Part shown: positions 44,757 to 53,660 of the stretch, in pieces
How the letters are laid out: each line of letters begins with the position of its first letter
How positions within the stretch are numbered: the first letter of the stretch is position 1
Assembly: GCA_017303895.1 (NCBI GenBank)
Contig: JAFLBF010000009.1
Coordinates: 20,544-84,543 of the forward strand
Direction of reading: 5' to 3'
From: Bacteroidota bacterium
GTDB taxonomy: Bacteria > Bacteroidota > Bacteroidia > 2-12-FULL-35-15
DNA: 64,000 bases
Position numbers and translations under genes: made by a program
The notes under the pieces: model-generated
Told to the model about the DNA's origin: nothing
The model's input: only the letters and a program-made list of their open reading frames with translations
The model's database searches: none

Positions 44757-45623
44757 CTAATTTGTGATCGTTGCAAAATAAACATCTTCCAGATCGGCTG
44801 TAACTGCATTAAAAGAACTGTCTGGCTGTGAATTATGATAGACATGGATCTGTATCTTCCCTTCTACCACTTTAGTTGATATCACTCTGAAGTTTTTGCG
44901 ATGTTCTTCCAATTGTTCTTTATCGATCAACTTCGACCATATCTTTCCTTTCATGTCATCGATCGTTTGTGCCGGTTTTCCATACAAAAGAACCTGCCCT
45001 TGATTCATGATAGCCATATTGGAGCAAAGGTTTCTTACATCTTCAACAATATGGGTAGAAAGGATCACAATAATATTTTCACCAATTTCACTTAATAAAT
45101 TATGAAAACGATTTCGTTCCATCGGATCTAGACCAGCAGTAGGCTCATCCACAATAACCAGCTTTGGATTTCCTAACAATGCCTGAGCAATTCCAAAACG
45201 CTGACGCATACCGCCCGAATAATCACCAATATTGCGTTTTCGTGCTTCCCATAAATTTGTTTGATTTAATAAAGCCTCGCATATTTCCTTTCTTTCTTTG
45301 GCATCTGCGATCCCTTTTAAAATAGCAAAGTGATTGATCATATCCCAAGCTGACACTTTCGGATAAAAACCAAAATCTTGTGGTAAATAACCTAATATCT
45401 TCCTTACTTCGTCCTTTTGAGTAAGCATATTCAAGTCGTCTAGCATAATAGATCCACTATCTGCCTCTTGCAGTGTGGAGATCGTTCTCATGAGTGATGA
45501 TTTTCCTGCTCCATTGGGCCCAAGTAAACCAAACATTCCGCTGTTGATCTCTAAATTAATATTATTAAGTGCTTTTAAACCATTAGAATAGGTCTTAGAA
45601 AGGTCGGTTATTTTTAGTTGCAT
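44757..45623 (-). CDS. ABC transporter ATP-binding protein
   Basis: This 288-residue ATPase has Walker A LLGPNGAGKSS (about 33-43), the signature YSGGMRQRFGIAQ (about 136-148), Walker B LVIVDEPTAGLDP and the H-loop STHIVED. It powers the ABC-2 permease encoded downstream on the same strand after 94 bp. The short C-terminal extension beyond the ATPase core is common in this group. Together they form a two-gene system with unknown cargo. Confidence 0.95.
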   Translation of the reverse strand: MQLKITDLSKTYSNGLKALNNINLEINSGMFGLLGPNGAGKSSLMRTISTLQEADSGSIMLDDLNMLTQKDEVRKILGYLPQDFGFYPKVSAWDMINHFAILKGIADAKERKEICEALLNQTNLWEARKRNIGDYSGGMRQRFGIAQALLGNPKLVIVDEPTAGLDPMERNRFHNLLSEIGENIIVILSTHIVEDVRNLCSNMAIMNQGQVLLYGKPAQTIDDMKGKIWSKLIDKEQLEEHRKNFRVISTKVVEGKIQIHVYHNSQPDSSFNAVTADLEDVYFATITN

Positions 45624-45676
45624 TTGAATAAAAGATTTTAAGTTGAAAATTTTGTGACGAATAGTTAATGTATTTG

Positions 45677-46138
45677 TTACAGACTTGGACGAATATATAC
45701 GGTTTTTCCTTGCGGATCTTTTCTGGCTTGCAGAATATCTTTTCGATTACGCTTGGAATCATAAGAAACATGCACCCATCTAAAACCAAACTCATCGATT
45801 ATTTGATCAAATGGTAAATTCAATTCGATTATTTTTTTAAACAACAATTCATTCCCATTGGTCAGATCAACAATATCTGCAGCATGTCCTGTCATATGCT
45901 GGCTCGTTTTAGATCCTTTAACTGCCTTATTTAAAGATGGGCAACGATATCCACTATTAACCTTAATTGGTGATCCAACTGCATCCCTTAGTGGCTGAAG
46001 AATATTTACGGCTAGTGCTCTAAGATTTTCAACAACATCTGCAGGTGGATTATATTGCTCCTCATCAAATTGTCTATTAGCCGTGAGTAACAATTCATGC
46101 AGTGAAAAATTGTTTGTGAATTGAATGTTCGCTATCAT
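45677..46138 (-). CDS. M15A-type metallopeptidase, no signal peptide
   Basis: This 153-residue protein is the peptidase M15A fold found in D-Ala-D-Ala carboxypeptidases and phage endolysins. The zinc ligands are visible as SQHMTGHAADIV (His81, Asp88) and WVHVSY (His123), and the NSGYRCPSLNKAV stretch is typical. There is no signal peptide and no wall-binding domain, so it either acts in the cytoplasm, needs another export route, or depends on lysis. It follows a leaderless papain-like gene by 19 bp on the same strand and precedes the ABC ATPase gene by 53 bp. A role as endolysin-like or effector-like enzyme is inference. Confidence 0.88.
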   Translation of the reverse strand: MIANIQFTNNFSLHELLLTANRQFDEEQYNPPADVVENLRALAVNILQPLRDAVGSPIKVNSGYRCPSLNKAVKGSKTSQHMTGHAADIVDLTNGNELLFKKIIELNLPFDQIIDEFGFRWVHVSYDSKRNRKDILQARKDPQGKTVYIRPSL

Positions 46139-46157
46139 AAAAATAAGTTTTTAAATT

Positions 46158-46943
46158 TTATACAATAATTCCATATGCTTCATTAAATGCATCGAGTGTA
46201 TATTCATAACTTGCGTAGGCAAATCCCTTGTCCGCCCAACTGGTTCCCCAGCTATTTCTAATAATAAAATGAGTAGGTGTATAACCCACAATTGACACAG
46301 CATGTCCTCCCGATGCACTTTTCGAATGGTATTTTTCAAGAAGACCATCCGCTTTTACCGAATCCCATGTTGAATCGCATTCCAGACGTGTAAGAATTGG
46401 TCCATTATGCGCCAACCATGCTTTAAACAATTTTATTTTTTCGGTTTTTTTGGGAGCAAGACTAAAAAAGGCCTTTACTTTTAATTTTCCGGCAATTTTG
46501 AGAAAATTATCTTCTTTAATTTTTACCATTTTGCCTTCAAATGGCAATAAATCAGCTTTTAGTGCACCGAATTTTCTTACGACATTCAATGCTGTCTTTA
46601 AACTGGTTCCTGCATCATCAATAAAGGTAGTAGGGTAATCAGTATATTCATCCATTTCTTTTGCAGCCATCCAAATAAAGCGTACAGATATCTTCTCTTG
46701 TTTTTTTATTTTACGTGCTTTAGTAAAATGATATCTTAACAGAGAACTGGCTGTTGCCCAGCCAACACAAGAACCGGTTGTTCCTTGATTTCCAATTTGC
46801 CACCAATCTTGCCTAAGATCAACCTGAGTAGGGAGATCTAATTTAGCTGGTAAGTACCCCATTTTCCGGGCCTTTTCAATTCTCCAATCTTGATGTTTAT
46901 CTTTCGATACAACACAATTAAAAATTCTATTCGATTTTGCCAT
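46158..46943 (-). CDS. Papain-like C1 cysteine peptidase, no signal peptide
   Basis: This 261-residue protein shows the complete papain catalytic set: the oxyanion Gln53 and catalytic Cys59 in GNQGTTGSCVGWATA, His214 in SGGHAVSIVGY and Asn230 in IIRNSWGTSW. The N-terminal about 45 residues (starting MAKSNRIFNCVVSKDKHQDW) contain no hydrophobic signal and are too short for a classical prodomain. Secreted homologues usually carry a signal peptide, so the location is odd. The gene lies 19 bp upstream of the M15A peptidase, suggesting one transcript. It could be an intracellular protease or an effector; the sequence does not decide. Confidence 0.9.
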   Translation of the reverse strand: MAKSNRIFNCVVSKDKHQDWRIEKARKMGYLPAKLDLPTQVDLRQDWWQIGNQGTTGSCVGWATASSLLRYHFTKARKIKKQEKISVRFIWMAAKEMDEYTDYPTTFIDDAGTSLKTALNVVRKFGALKADLLPFEGKMVKIKEDNFLKIAGKLKVKAFFSLAPKKTEKIKLFKAWLAHNGPILTRLECDSTWDSVKADGLLEKYHSKSASGGHAVSIVGYTPTHFIIRNSWGTSWADKGFAYASYEYTLDAFNEAYGIIV

Positions 46944-47060
46944 AAAATAAATGCAACCTTTTAAAAAAATTATACATCTGTATTGTGGTTAGAAAGATAT
47001 TGGCTTTATTTATATAAGTCAAGTAAAATGTTACAAGTGGTTTAATTAATTATTTTTGCT

Positions 47061-47068
47061 TAAATTTG
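47061..47068 (+). promoter_or_regulatory. -7 box of the MORN-repeat gene
   Basis: TAAATTTG matches TAnnTTTG, 25 nt before the ATG at 47094. A second match (TATTTTTG, 47051-47058) lies just upstream. No -33 element is distinct. Confidence 0.45.
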
Positions 47069-47093
47069 TATAACTCAATTAAATGCTCATATC

Positions 47094-47657
47094 ATGAAGA
47101 AAATCATATTATCACTTGCTGCTATTTTCTCGTTTTTTGTTGCTGATGCACAAAAAATGGTCACACAAAAATATCCGAATGGCAATAAAATGGCCGAAGG
47201 AATGATGTTTGGAGAAGAATCTTTAAGCACCGATTCTAAAGAAACTGCATCGCGCAAATCAGCTAGTCAGTCAAAAGAAGGTAAATGGTTAACCTGGTAT
47301 GAAAACGGAAATCCTCGTTCTGAAGAATATTATTCGAATGGAAAAATGATCGGTAACTGGAAAATGTTATTCGAAAATGGACAAACGGAATTTGAGATCA
47401 ACTTTACAAGTGGTAAAGCTGTTTATTTTTTCAAAAATGGCGCAAAACATAGTGAAGGGACTATCAAAGACGGAATGGTAACAGTTGGATTCTGGACCGG
47501 ATATTATGAAAACGGGAACAAAAATTACGAAGGTTCCTATAACGATCAGGGACAAAAAAATGGCACTTGGAAATGGTACGATGATAAAGGAAATCTAACC
47601 ACCGAGCAGATCTACACTAACGGAACACTGACTGATACCAAAATCGTAAAGAAATAA
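47094..47657 (+). CDS. Secreted MORN-2 repeat protein (YwqK family)
   Basis: This 187-residue protein has a signal peptide (MKKIILSLAAIFSFFVADAQ) and four or five MORN-2 repeats (YENGNPRSEEYYSNGK, FENGQTEFEINF, YENGNKNYEGSYNDQGQKNG in part). The family is often annotated as a toxin-antitoxin component, but here there is no toxin partner and the protein is exported, so the label is not warranted. MORN-2 repeats make elongated beta sheets. A short insert rich in Ser, Lys and Thr (about 45-65) interrupts the first repeat. A strong terminator follows. Confidence 0.8.
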   Translation: MKKIILSLAAIFSFFVADAQKMVTQKYPNGNKMAEGMMFGEESLSTDSKETASRKSASQSKEGKWLTWYENGNPRSEEYYSNGKMIGNWKMLFENGQTEFEINFTSGKAVYFFKNGAKHSEGTIKDGMVTVGFWTGYYENGNKNYEGSYNDQGQKNGTWKWYDDKGNLTTEQIYTNGTLTDTKIVKK

Positions 47658-47660
47658 AAC

Positions 47661-47694
47661 AAAAATCCCCTTTAGCACGCTAAAGGGGATTTTT
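47661..47694. terminator. Bidirectional terminator between MORN and alkylation-repair genes
   Basis: AAAAATCCCCTTTAGC and GCTAAAGGGGATTTTT form a near-perfect inverted repeat with an A-tract before and a T-tract after. It serves the plus-strand MORN gene and, from the other side, the minus-strand alkylation-repair gene. Confidence 0.92.
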
Positions 47695-47695
47695 G

Positions 47696-48781
47696 TTATG
47701 TTAATAATTCAAAATCTATTTTCCCGTAGGATTTTCCGTTTATCATTAGCTCTATCGAATGCTTTCCTTTATAGTGCTTACGTGTACTAAAATCTTTAAA
47801 TAACTGTTTTTTAGTCACATGCACTTTTGAATCCGGCTTCAGTTCGAGCTCTTTCAATTTAAAGACCTTTTCTGACCGTTCTGCCCCCTTTTTAGAATAA
47901 TGAACAACATAATCGACCACCAACTTTTGTGTTGTTTTTTTAGTCGATACAATATCAAAATCGAATTGTAAACTTTCCCCAATCTTTATTTTTTTCTTAT
48001 TGAGTTTAAATGCCTCCACCCGGATGCTAACATTCTTTTCAAAAGCAAATAACTGCAAGGCCTTTTTATCTCCTTTTTTAATAAGTGTCCGGCTTGCATG
48101 TTTAACGATCCATTTCGTATCAGCATTAGAATGATCCCATGCTCCAACAAGCGACAACATATATTCAGGATTATCTTTCGATATATCATTCAGGTGATTG
48201 GCAACTGATTTTTTAACATAAAGCTCCGTATCCGATTTTAATGCATCAAGAATCCGCTTTGTTACTGATGGATTCCGGATCACTTCATCGAGTTTAAATG
48301 ACCAAGGTAAACGGGGACGGCTACCTTCACTTGCTAGTCTTCTAACATGATGATCGGCATCGTTTGCCCATCGCTGCATGACTTTTATCGTTTTATCAAA
48401 ATCCCGTTTTAAAAACTCACGGATAGCAAATTCTGAAGAACCGAATGAAGTAAAGAATTTTAAAGCCTCCATTGATCTTTCAAAATGTTCATGCCCAAAT
48501 AATCCAACATAATCGGGAAACACAAGAGCAACATATCCTTTTGGACTATTCTCGATTACCTCATACATCACATTCAGAGATTTTGCATAATCAGAAGGCA
48601 AATATTTATTCAATACGAGTGATGTATTTCTTAATCGTTCGTTCAACGACAAATGCTCTAGTCCTAAGGTTGTATCTTTTATAAAACCTTTTTCATTAAA
48701 AGTGGGATAAGCTCTTTTAATTCGCTTGCTAAGGTCTTGATAAAACCTAGCATTAAACATTTCTTTTAAAGGTTCAGCCAT
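47696..48781 (-). CDS. DNA alkylation repair protein (AlkC/AlkD-like)
   Basis: This 361-residue HEAT-repeat protein resembles the alkylpurine DNA glycosylases AlkC/AlkD. It has the helical N-terminal domain (MAEPLKEMFNARFYQDL), the motif PDYVGLFGHEHFERSMEAL (in part), RWANDADHHVRRLASEGSRP near the active groove and HEAT repeats with WIVKHASRTLIKKGD. The C-terminal about 110 residues form a beta-rich extension (FEKNVSIRVEAFKLNKKKIK in part, and KSYGKIDFELLT) as seen in AlkC. It is expected to remove alkylated bases in the cytoplasm. It is a single gene converging on the MORN gene. Confidence 0.9.
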   Translation of the reverse strand: MAEPLKEMFNARFYQDLSKRIKRAYPTFNEKGFIKDTTLGLEHLSLNERLRNTSLVLNKYLPSDYAKSLNVMYEVIENSPKGYVALVFPDYVGLFGHEHFERSMEALKFFTSFGSSEFAIREFLKRDFDKTIKVMQRWANDADHHVRRLASEGSRPRLPWSFKLDEVIRNPSVTKRILDALKSDTELYVKKSVANHLNDISKDNPEYMLSLVGAWDHSNADTKWIVKHASRTLIKKGDKKALQLFAFEKNVSIRVEAFKLNKKKIKIGESLQFDFDIVSTKKTTQKLVVDYVVHYSKKGAERSEKVFKLKELELKPDSKVHVTKKQLFKDFSTRKHYKGKHSIELMINGKSYGKIDFELLT

Positions 48782-48852
48782 TTCATTTCTATTTTATAAG
48801 GGCTAAAATAGCAGAATCTCCTCAGTATTGAATGCTAAACAGGATATTTCAC

Positions 48853-48860
48853 TATTTTTG
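48853..48860 (+). promoter_or_regulatory. -7 box of the L-2-hydroxyglutarate oxidase gene
   Basis: TATTTTTG matches TAnnTTTG, 17 nt before the GTG start at 48878. ATTG about 22 nt upstream is a weak -33 element. Confidence 0.45.
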
Positions 48861-48877
48861 GCAAAAATTTAATACCT

Positions 48878-50098
48878 GTGGAAAACAATCAATTTGACAT
48901 TATCATTGTTGGTGGTGGGATCGTTGGACTTGCCTCTGCCTACAAGATCAACTTAAAATACCCTTCTAAAAAAATTCTGGTTCTTGAAAAAGAAAATGAA
49001 GTGGCGGCTCATCAAACAGGCCATAACTCCGGAGTGATTCATTCCGGCTTGTATTACAAACCGGGATCATACAAAGCAAAAAATTGTGTGGATGGAAGAA
49101 GAGAATTGGTTGAATTTGCAAAAGAGCATAAGATCAAACACAATATCTGCGGAAAAATTGTTGTTGCCACTGAGGAATCCGAACTGGCGCACATGAATAA
49201 AGTATTCAATAATGGATTAGCAAATGGAGTGGAGGGAATTGAAAAAATAGATGCTAAACGCATAAAAGAAATTGAACCTTATTGTGTGGGGATCGAAGGC
49301 ATTTGGGTTCCATGTACCGGCATTATTGATTATGCAGATGTTTCCAGAAAGTATGTAGAACTAATTCACTCTAAATTCCCTCAGAGCAAAGTGCTTACAG
49401 GGCATGAAGTAACTGCCTTTGAAAAACAACAAGGTTTTACAAATGTTATTACACCTAAAGGTGCTTTCAAAGGAACATATATTATCACATGTGCAGGTTT
49501 ACAAAGTGATAGAATAGCCAAGAAAGAAGGCGCTAAAACAGATGCTGCCATTGTTGGATTTAGAGGCGATTATTATGACCTGAGCGACAAAGGACTGGAA
49601 AAAGTAAAGAACTTGATCTACCCTGTTCCTAATCCGAAATATCCTTTTTTAGGCGTACACTTTACACGTATGATACATGGAGGAACAGAGTGTGGTCCTA
49701 ATGCTGTTTTTGTTTTTAAACGTGAAGGGTACGGCAAAACTGATTTTTCTCTGAAAGATACAGCCGAAGCTTTTGCATTTGGAGGAACATGGAAATTTTT
49801 TGCGAAGAATATGAAATTCGGCTGGGATGAATACAGAGGAGCATTTTCCAAAACGTTCTTCCTGAAAAGACTAAGAAAATTGATCCCCACTCTAGAAATG
49901 GATGATCTTAAACCAGGAAGAGCCGGTGTTAGAGCCATGGCATTAGCTCCGGAAGGTGAAATGATCGATGATTTTAAAATCGAATTGAATGGAAATGCTA
50001 TACACGTATTAAATGCTCCTTCACCGGCAGCAACTTCTTCATTAGCAATTGGAACTGCGATTGAGCAAATGGCCAGCGAACATTTCAATCTTAAATAA
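48878..50098 (+). CDS. lhgO: L-2-hydroxyglutarate oxidase
   Basis: This 406-residue FAD enzyme of the DAO superfamily oxidises L-2-hydroxyglutarate to 2-oxoglutarate, probably feeding electrons to the quinone pool. It begins at a GTG, with the dinucleotide-binding motif DIIIVGGGIVGLASAY, then QTGHNSGVIHSGLYY, VGFRGDYYDL and VRAMALAPEGEMIDDF near the end. The length fits the family. The enzyme is a metabolite-repair activity. It is followed 34 bp later by a small STAS-like gene. Confidence 0.95.
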   Translation: MENNQFDIIIVGGGIVGLASAYKINLKYPSKKILVLEKENEVAAHQTGHNSGVIHSGLYYKPGSYKAKNCVDGRRELVEFAKEHKIKHNICGKIVVATEESELAHMNKVFNNGLANGVEGIEKIDAKRIKEIEPYCVGIEGIWVPCTGIIDYADVSRKYVELIHSKFPQSKVLTGHEVTAFEKQQGFTNVITPKGAFKGTYIITCAGLQSDRIAKKEGAKTDAAIVGFRGDYYDLSDKGLEKVKNLIYPVPNPKYPFLGVHFTRMIHGGTECGPNAVFVFKREGYGKTDFSLKDTAEAFAFGGTWKFFAKNMKFGWDEYRGAFSKTFFLKRLRKLIPTLEMDDLKPGRAGVRAMALAPEGEMIDDFKIELNGNAIHVLNAPSPAATSSLAIGTAIEQMASEHFNLK

Positions 50099-50132
50099 TT
50101 GAAGTTTGTCGATATTTTTCTACCTTTAAGCC

Positions 50133-50525
50133 GTGGAAAAACCAAACTTAATCGAAACTAAAATTGCCATTATTTCTGTAGAAGAAAATGGGATAGGGTT
50201 TCAATATTTTAAGGACAATACCATCTTAGATGTTCCGGAACAAATGGAAAATCTGGAGGCTATTATAAAAGTAACCGGAAACAAACCTACTCCATTTGTA
50301 ATTTCTGCTGGAAAGAATGTGATCATTACAAAAGAAGCTCGGGATAATGCCTTACCATTGGAATCGTTATCGCCAATTAATGCAAGTGCAATTATCGTAC
50401 AAAATCTTGCCTACCGACTAATAGCTGAGTTTTTTATAAAAGTCCAAAAGCCAAAAAATCCCTACAAAATATTCACTGATAAGGAAAACGCCATCGAATG
50501 GTGCAAGCAATTTGTTATAAAATAA
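50133..50525 (+). CDS. STAS/DUF7793-like cytoplasmic protein, copy 2
   Basis: This 130-residue protein starts at a GTG. It shares with the protein at 36485 the order of strand-helix elements and the motifs (T)PFVIS, AIIVQNLAYRLIAEFFIK and YKIFTDKENAIEW. The two are shorter/longer paralogues 13 kb apart. A TACCTTTA box at 50121-50128, 4 nt before the start, is a possible leaderless promoter. Function is unknown. Confidence 0.72.
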   Translation: MEKPNLIETKIAIISVEENGIGFQYFKDNTILDVPEQMENLEAIIKVTGNKPTPFVISAGKNVIITKEARDNALPLESLSPINASAIIVQNLAYRLIAEFFIKVQKPKNPYKIFTDKENAIEWCKQFVIK

Positions 50526-50620
50526 GCAACTTGATTTGATAATATTTCACTCCCTACCTTAAACTTCTAATCATAATTAATCTTATTTTTACTACACAAC
50601 AAATATTAAATCTATTTTGA

Positions 50621-53536
50621 ATGAAAAAATTAATCGTTACAGGTCTTTATCTTGCTTCAATAGCTCTATTTATTAATACATCCGGACTAAAAGCGCAGAC
50701 CAAAACATACAAATATGAAAGCGTTCCAAATGATCCACTGAATGCCCGTATCTATACGCTCGACAATGGCCTTACCGTTTACCTAAGCGTTTATAAAAAT
50801 GCTCCAAGAATACAAACTTATATAGCAACCAGAGCCGGAAGTAAAAATGACCCGAAAGATGCGACCGGTTTAGCACATTATCTGGAGCACATGCTTTTCA
50901 AAGGTACTGATGTTTACGGAACAAAAAATTTCGAAAAAGAAAAGGTTGAATTAGATAAAATTGAAGCACTTTATGAAGTTTATAGAAAAACAAAAGATGA
51001 AGCAAAGCGTAAGAAGATCTATCATGAAATAGATTCTATCTCAGGCTATGCTTCACAATTAGCTATTGCTAATGAATATGATAAAATGCTTACCTCCATT
51101 GGTGCGAAAGGAACCAATGCGTACACTTGGCTAGAGCAAACTGTTTATGTAAATGATATTCCTTCCAATCAATTAGAAAAATGGTGCACCATTGAAGCTG
51201 AACGTTTCAGAAATCCGCAATTACGCTTATTTCATACAGAATTAGAAGCGGTGTATGAGGAAAAGAACAGAGGTTTGGATAATGATGGAGATAAAGCATG
51301 GGAAGCACTTTTCGAAGGTTTATGGCCGAATAACACTTATGGTTCACAAACGACCATTGGAACAATTGAACATTTAAAAAATCCATCATTGACCGAGATC
51401 AAGAAGTATTTTAACACCTATTATATTCCTAATAATATGGCCATCTGCTTATCGGGAGATCTTGATCCGGATGCAACCATCAAAATGATCGATCAAAAGT
51501 TTGGTGCATGGAAAAACAAGCCTTTACCGAACTATGTTCCATACATTGAAAAACCGATTACTTCACCGGTTGTGAAAGAAGTAGTTGGTCCTGATGCAGA
51601 AAGTGTGATGCTTGGTTTCCGTTTTGCCGGAGTTGGAAGTAAAGATGCTGACATGATACAAATTGTCAATAAGATTCTTTCTAACGGTAAGGCAGGCTTG
51701 ATCGACCTAAATTTAAATCAGCAACAAAAGGTATTAGAGGCCGGTGCATTTGATATGGAGTTCAAAGATTATTCAGCCCACATACTGAATGGAAGTGCTA
51801 AGGATGGTCAGAAATTAGAAGAAGTGAAAGAACTTTTACTTCAACAAATAGAAAAAATCAAAAATGGAGATTTCCCCGACTGGTTGTTAGCTGCAATCAT
51901 TAATGATATGAAATTGCAACAGACAAAAATGTATGAGTCGAATGGAGCGCGTGCCGATGCTTTTGTTAGCGCATTCATTACTTCCACAAAATGGCAAGAT
52001 TATGTCAATACGATCGATCGACTGTCTAAAATAAGCAAACAGCAGATCATCGATTTTGTTAAGTCAAACTACAATAACAACTATGTTGTTGTTTATAAAC
52101 GTACAGGTGAAGATAAAAATGTTCAAAAAGTAACAAAACCGGAGATCACCCCTGTAGAAGTAAACAGAAACGACCAAAGCGAATTTGTAAAAATGATCAT
52201 CAATACTCCGGTAAAAGAGATTGAGCCTGTATTTATAGATTATAATACCATCCAAAAAGTTCAAGTAAAAAATAGTGTAACCATGCTCTATACACAGAAC
52301 ACAGAAAACAAAACATTTGATATGTATTATGTTTTTGACATGGGAACAAATCACAACAAAACACTTGGTTTGTCTATCGATTACTTGAAATACTTGGGAA
52401 CAGACAAATACACTGCGGCCGAAATACAGCAGGAGTTTTACAAATTAGGCTGCTCCTTCGATGTGTATTCTTCTGAAGAACAAACCTGGGTGAGCCTAAG
52501 AGGATTATCGGAAAATTTCGCTCCGGCTACAAAATTATTTGAACACTTATTAGCGAATGCGAAGCCTAATGAAGAGGCTTACAAAAATATGATCGGTGAT
52601 ATCCTTAAAAAACGGGAAGATGCGAAACTGAACAAAAGTGAGATCTTATTTGGAGCCTTGGCTAATTACAGTAAATATGGAAAAAAATCGCCTTACACGA
52701 ATATCTACTCAAAAGCAGAGTTAGAGAAAATGAATGGTGAGAATTTAGTTGCTGAGATCAAAAAATTAAACTCATTTGAGCATAGGATCTTATTTTATGG
52801 CAATACACCCGCTCAACAAGTGGCTGAAATGCTGAAAGAATTGCACCAAACTCCTGCAAACTTGAATAAAATCCCTGCCCCTGTGCAATTTATAGAACAA
52901 GAGAATAATAATGAGATCTATGTAGTTGATTACCCGATGAAGCAAGCAGAGATCATCATCCGTTCAAAAGATGGAGCATATGACCAAAACAATGTTCCTA
53001 CCATTCGCTTGTTCAATGAGTACTTTGGCGGTGGAATGTCATCCATCGTATTTCAAGAGATCAGGGAATCAAAAGCCTTGGCATACTCTGTTTGGTCGGG
53101 GTACATGACACCTGCAGATAAGTCGAAATCGAACTATGTTCAGGCCTATGTAGGAACTCAAGCTGATAAATTACCGGAGGCAATGTCCGGAATGTTTGAA
53201 CTGATCAACAATATGCCTAAAGCGGATAATAATTTCAAAGCTGCCAAAGAATCGATCATTCAAGGAATACGAACCGAACGGATCATCAAATCGGGTATTT
53301 TATTTAACTATGAAAATGCAAAAAAACTGGGCTTAGATCATGACATCAGACAGGATGTGTATAACAAAGTACCGGCACTTACCTTCGAAGACATTCAAAA
53401 ATTTGAGGAATTGCATTATAAATCAAAAAAATATACCATTGTAGTATTGGGTCCAAAAGATGGTTTAGATCTTAAAACACTTGAAAAATATGGAAAAGTA
53501 AGCTTCCTTACCTTGGAAGAAATATTCGGATATTAG
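50621..53536 (+). CDS. Secreted M16-family zinc peptidase, two-domain
   Basis: This 971-residue protein has a signal peptide (ending SGLKAQ) and two M16 (pitrilysin-type) halves. The N-terminal half bears the inverted zinc motif HYLEH (His86, Glu89, His90) in GLAHYLEHMLFKGT, with the third Glu further down (LEAVYEEKNRG). The C-terminal half lacks the motif and has the family's substrate-binding form. Such periplasmic enzymes degrade small proteins and peptides. It is monocistronic with a hairpin terminator. Confidence 0.93.
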   Translation: MKKLIVTGLYLASIALFINTSGLKAQTKTYKYESVPNDPLNARIYTLDNGLTVYLSVYKNAPRIQTYIATRAGSKNDPKDATGLAHYLEHMLFKGTDVYGTKNFEKEKVELDKIEALYEVYRKTKDEAKRKKIYHEIDSISGYASQLAIANEYDKMLTSIGAKGTNAYTWLEQTVYVNDIPSNQLEKWCTIEAERFRNPQLRLFHTELEAVYEEKNRGLDNDGDKAWEALFEGLWPNNTYGSQTTIGTIEHLKNPSLTEIKKYFNTYYIPNNMAICLSGDLDPDATIKMIDQKFGAWKNKPLPNYVPYIEKPITSPVVKEVVGPDAESVMLGFRFAGVGSKDADMIQIVNKILSNGKAGLIDLNLNQQQKVLEAGAFDMEFKDYSAHILNGSAKDGQKLEEVKELLLQQIEKIKNGDFPDWLLAAIINDMKLQQTKMYESNGARADAFVSAFITSTKWQDYVNTIDRLSKISKQQIIDFVKSNYNNNYVVVYKRTGEDKNVQKVTKPEITPVEVNRNDQSEFVKMIINTPVKEIEPVFIDYNTIQKVQVKNSVTMLYTQNTENKTFDMYYVFDMGTNHNKTLGLSIDYLKYLGTDKYTAAEIQQEFYKLGCSFDVYSSEEQTWVSLRGLSENFAPATKLFEHLLANAKPNEEAYKNMIGDILKKREDAKLNKSEILFGALANYSKYGKKSPYTNIYSKAELEKMNGENLVAEIKKLNSFEHRILFYGNTPAQQVAEMLKELHQTPANLNKIPAPVQFIEQENNNEIYVVDYPMKQAEIIIRSKDGAYDQNNVPTIRLFNEYFGGGMSSIVFQEIRESKALAYSVWSGYMTPADKSKSNYVQAYVGTQADKLPEAMSGMFELINNMPKADNNFKAAKESIIQGIRTERIIKSGILFNYENAKKLGLDHDIRQDVYNKVPALTFEDIQKFEELHYKSKKYTIVVLGPKDGLDLKTLEKYGKVSFLTLEEIFGY

Positions 53537-53556
53537 GGCGTTTTCCCCTCAATATT

Positions 53557-53587
53557 AAAAGAGCTAAAACTTTGTTTTAGCTCTTTT
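53557..53587 (+). terminator. Terminator after the M16 peptidase gene
   Basis: AAAAGAGCTAAAAC and GTTTTAGCTCTTTT form a 14-bp stem around a TTT loop, followed by TTG. The T-tract overlaps the likely icd promoter. Confidence 0.9.
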
Positions 53588-53614
53588 TTGTTTCAAGCAA
53601 AATATGTACGTTTG
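53587..53614 (+). promoter_or_regulatory. Promoter of icd, overlapping a terminator
   Basis: TTTG (53587-53590) and TACGTTTG (53607-53614) are separated by 16 nt. The -33 element is the end of the terminator T-tract. The ATG is 46 nt downstream. Confidence 0.5.
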
Positions 53615-53660
53615 TAACTCTCAAATAAATAGAACTATTAACACTAAACAAAAATAAGCT

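Noticed and set aside
44663..44845. N-terminal extension of the ABC/M1 protein to 44845
   Set aside because: It overlaps the end of the ATPase gene and has no membrane or conserved character. The ATG at 44662 starts the permease motif MFKQIFLFEL.
45677..46138. Prophage remnant suggested by the endolysin-like M15A gene
   Set aside because: No phage structural, integrase or holin gene lies nearby, so the M15A gene alone does not support a prophage.
47094..47657. Toxin-antitoxin antitoxin (YwqK label)
   Set aside because: The protein is exported, has MORN-2 repeats and no toxin neighbour.
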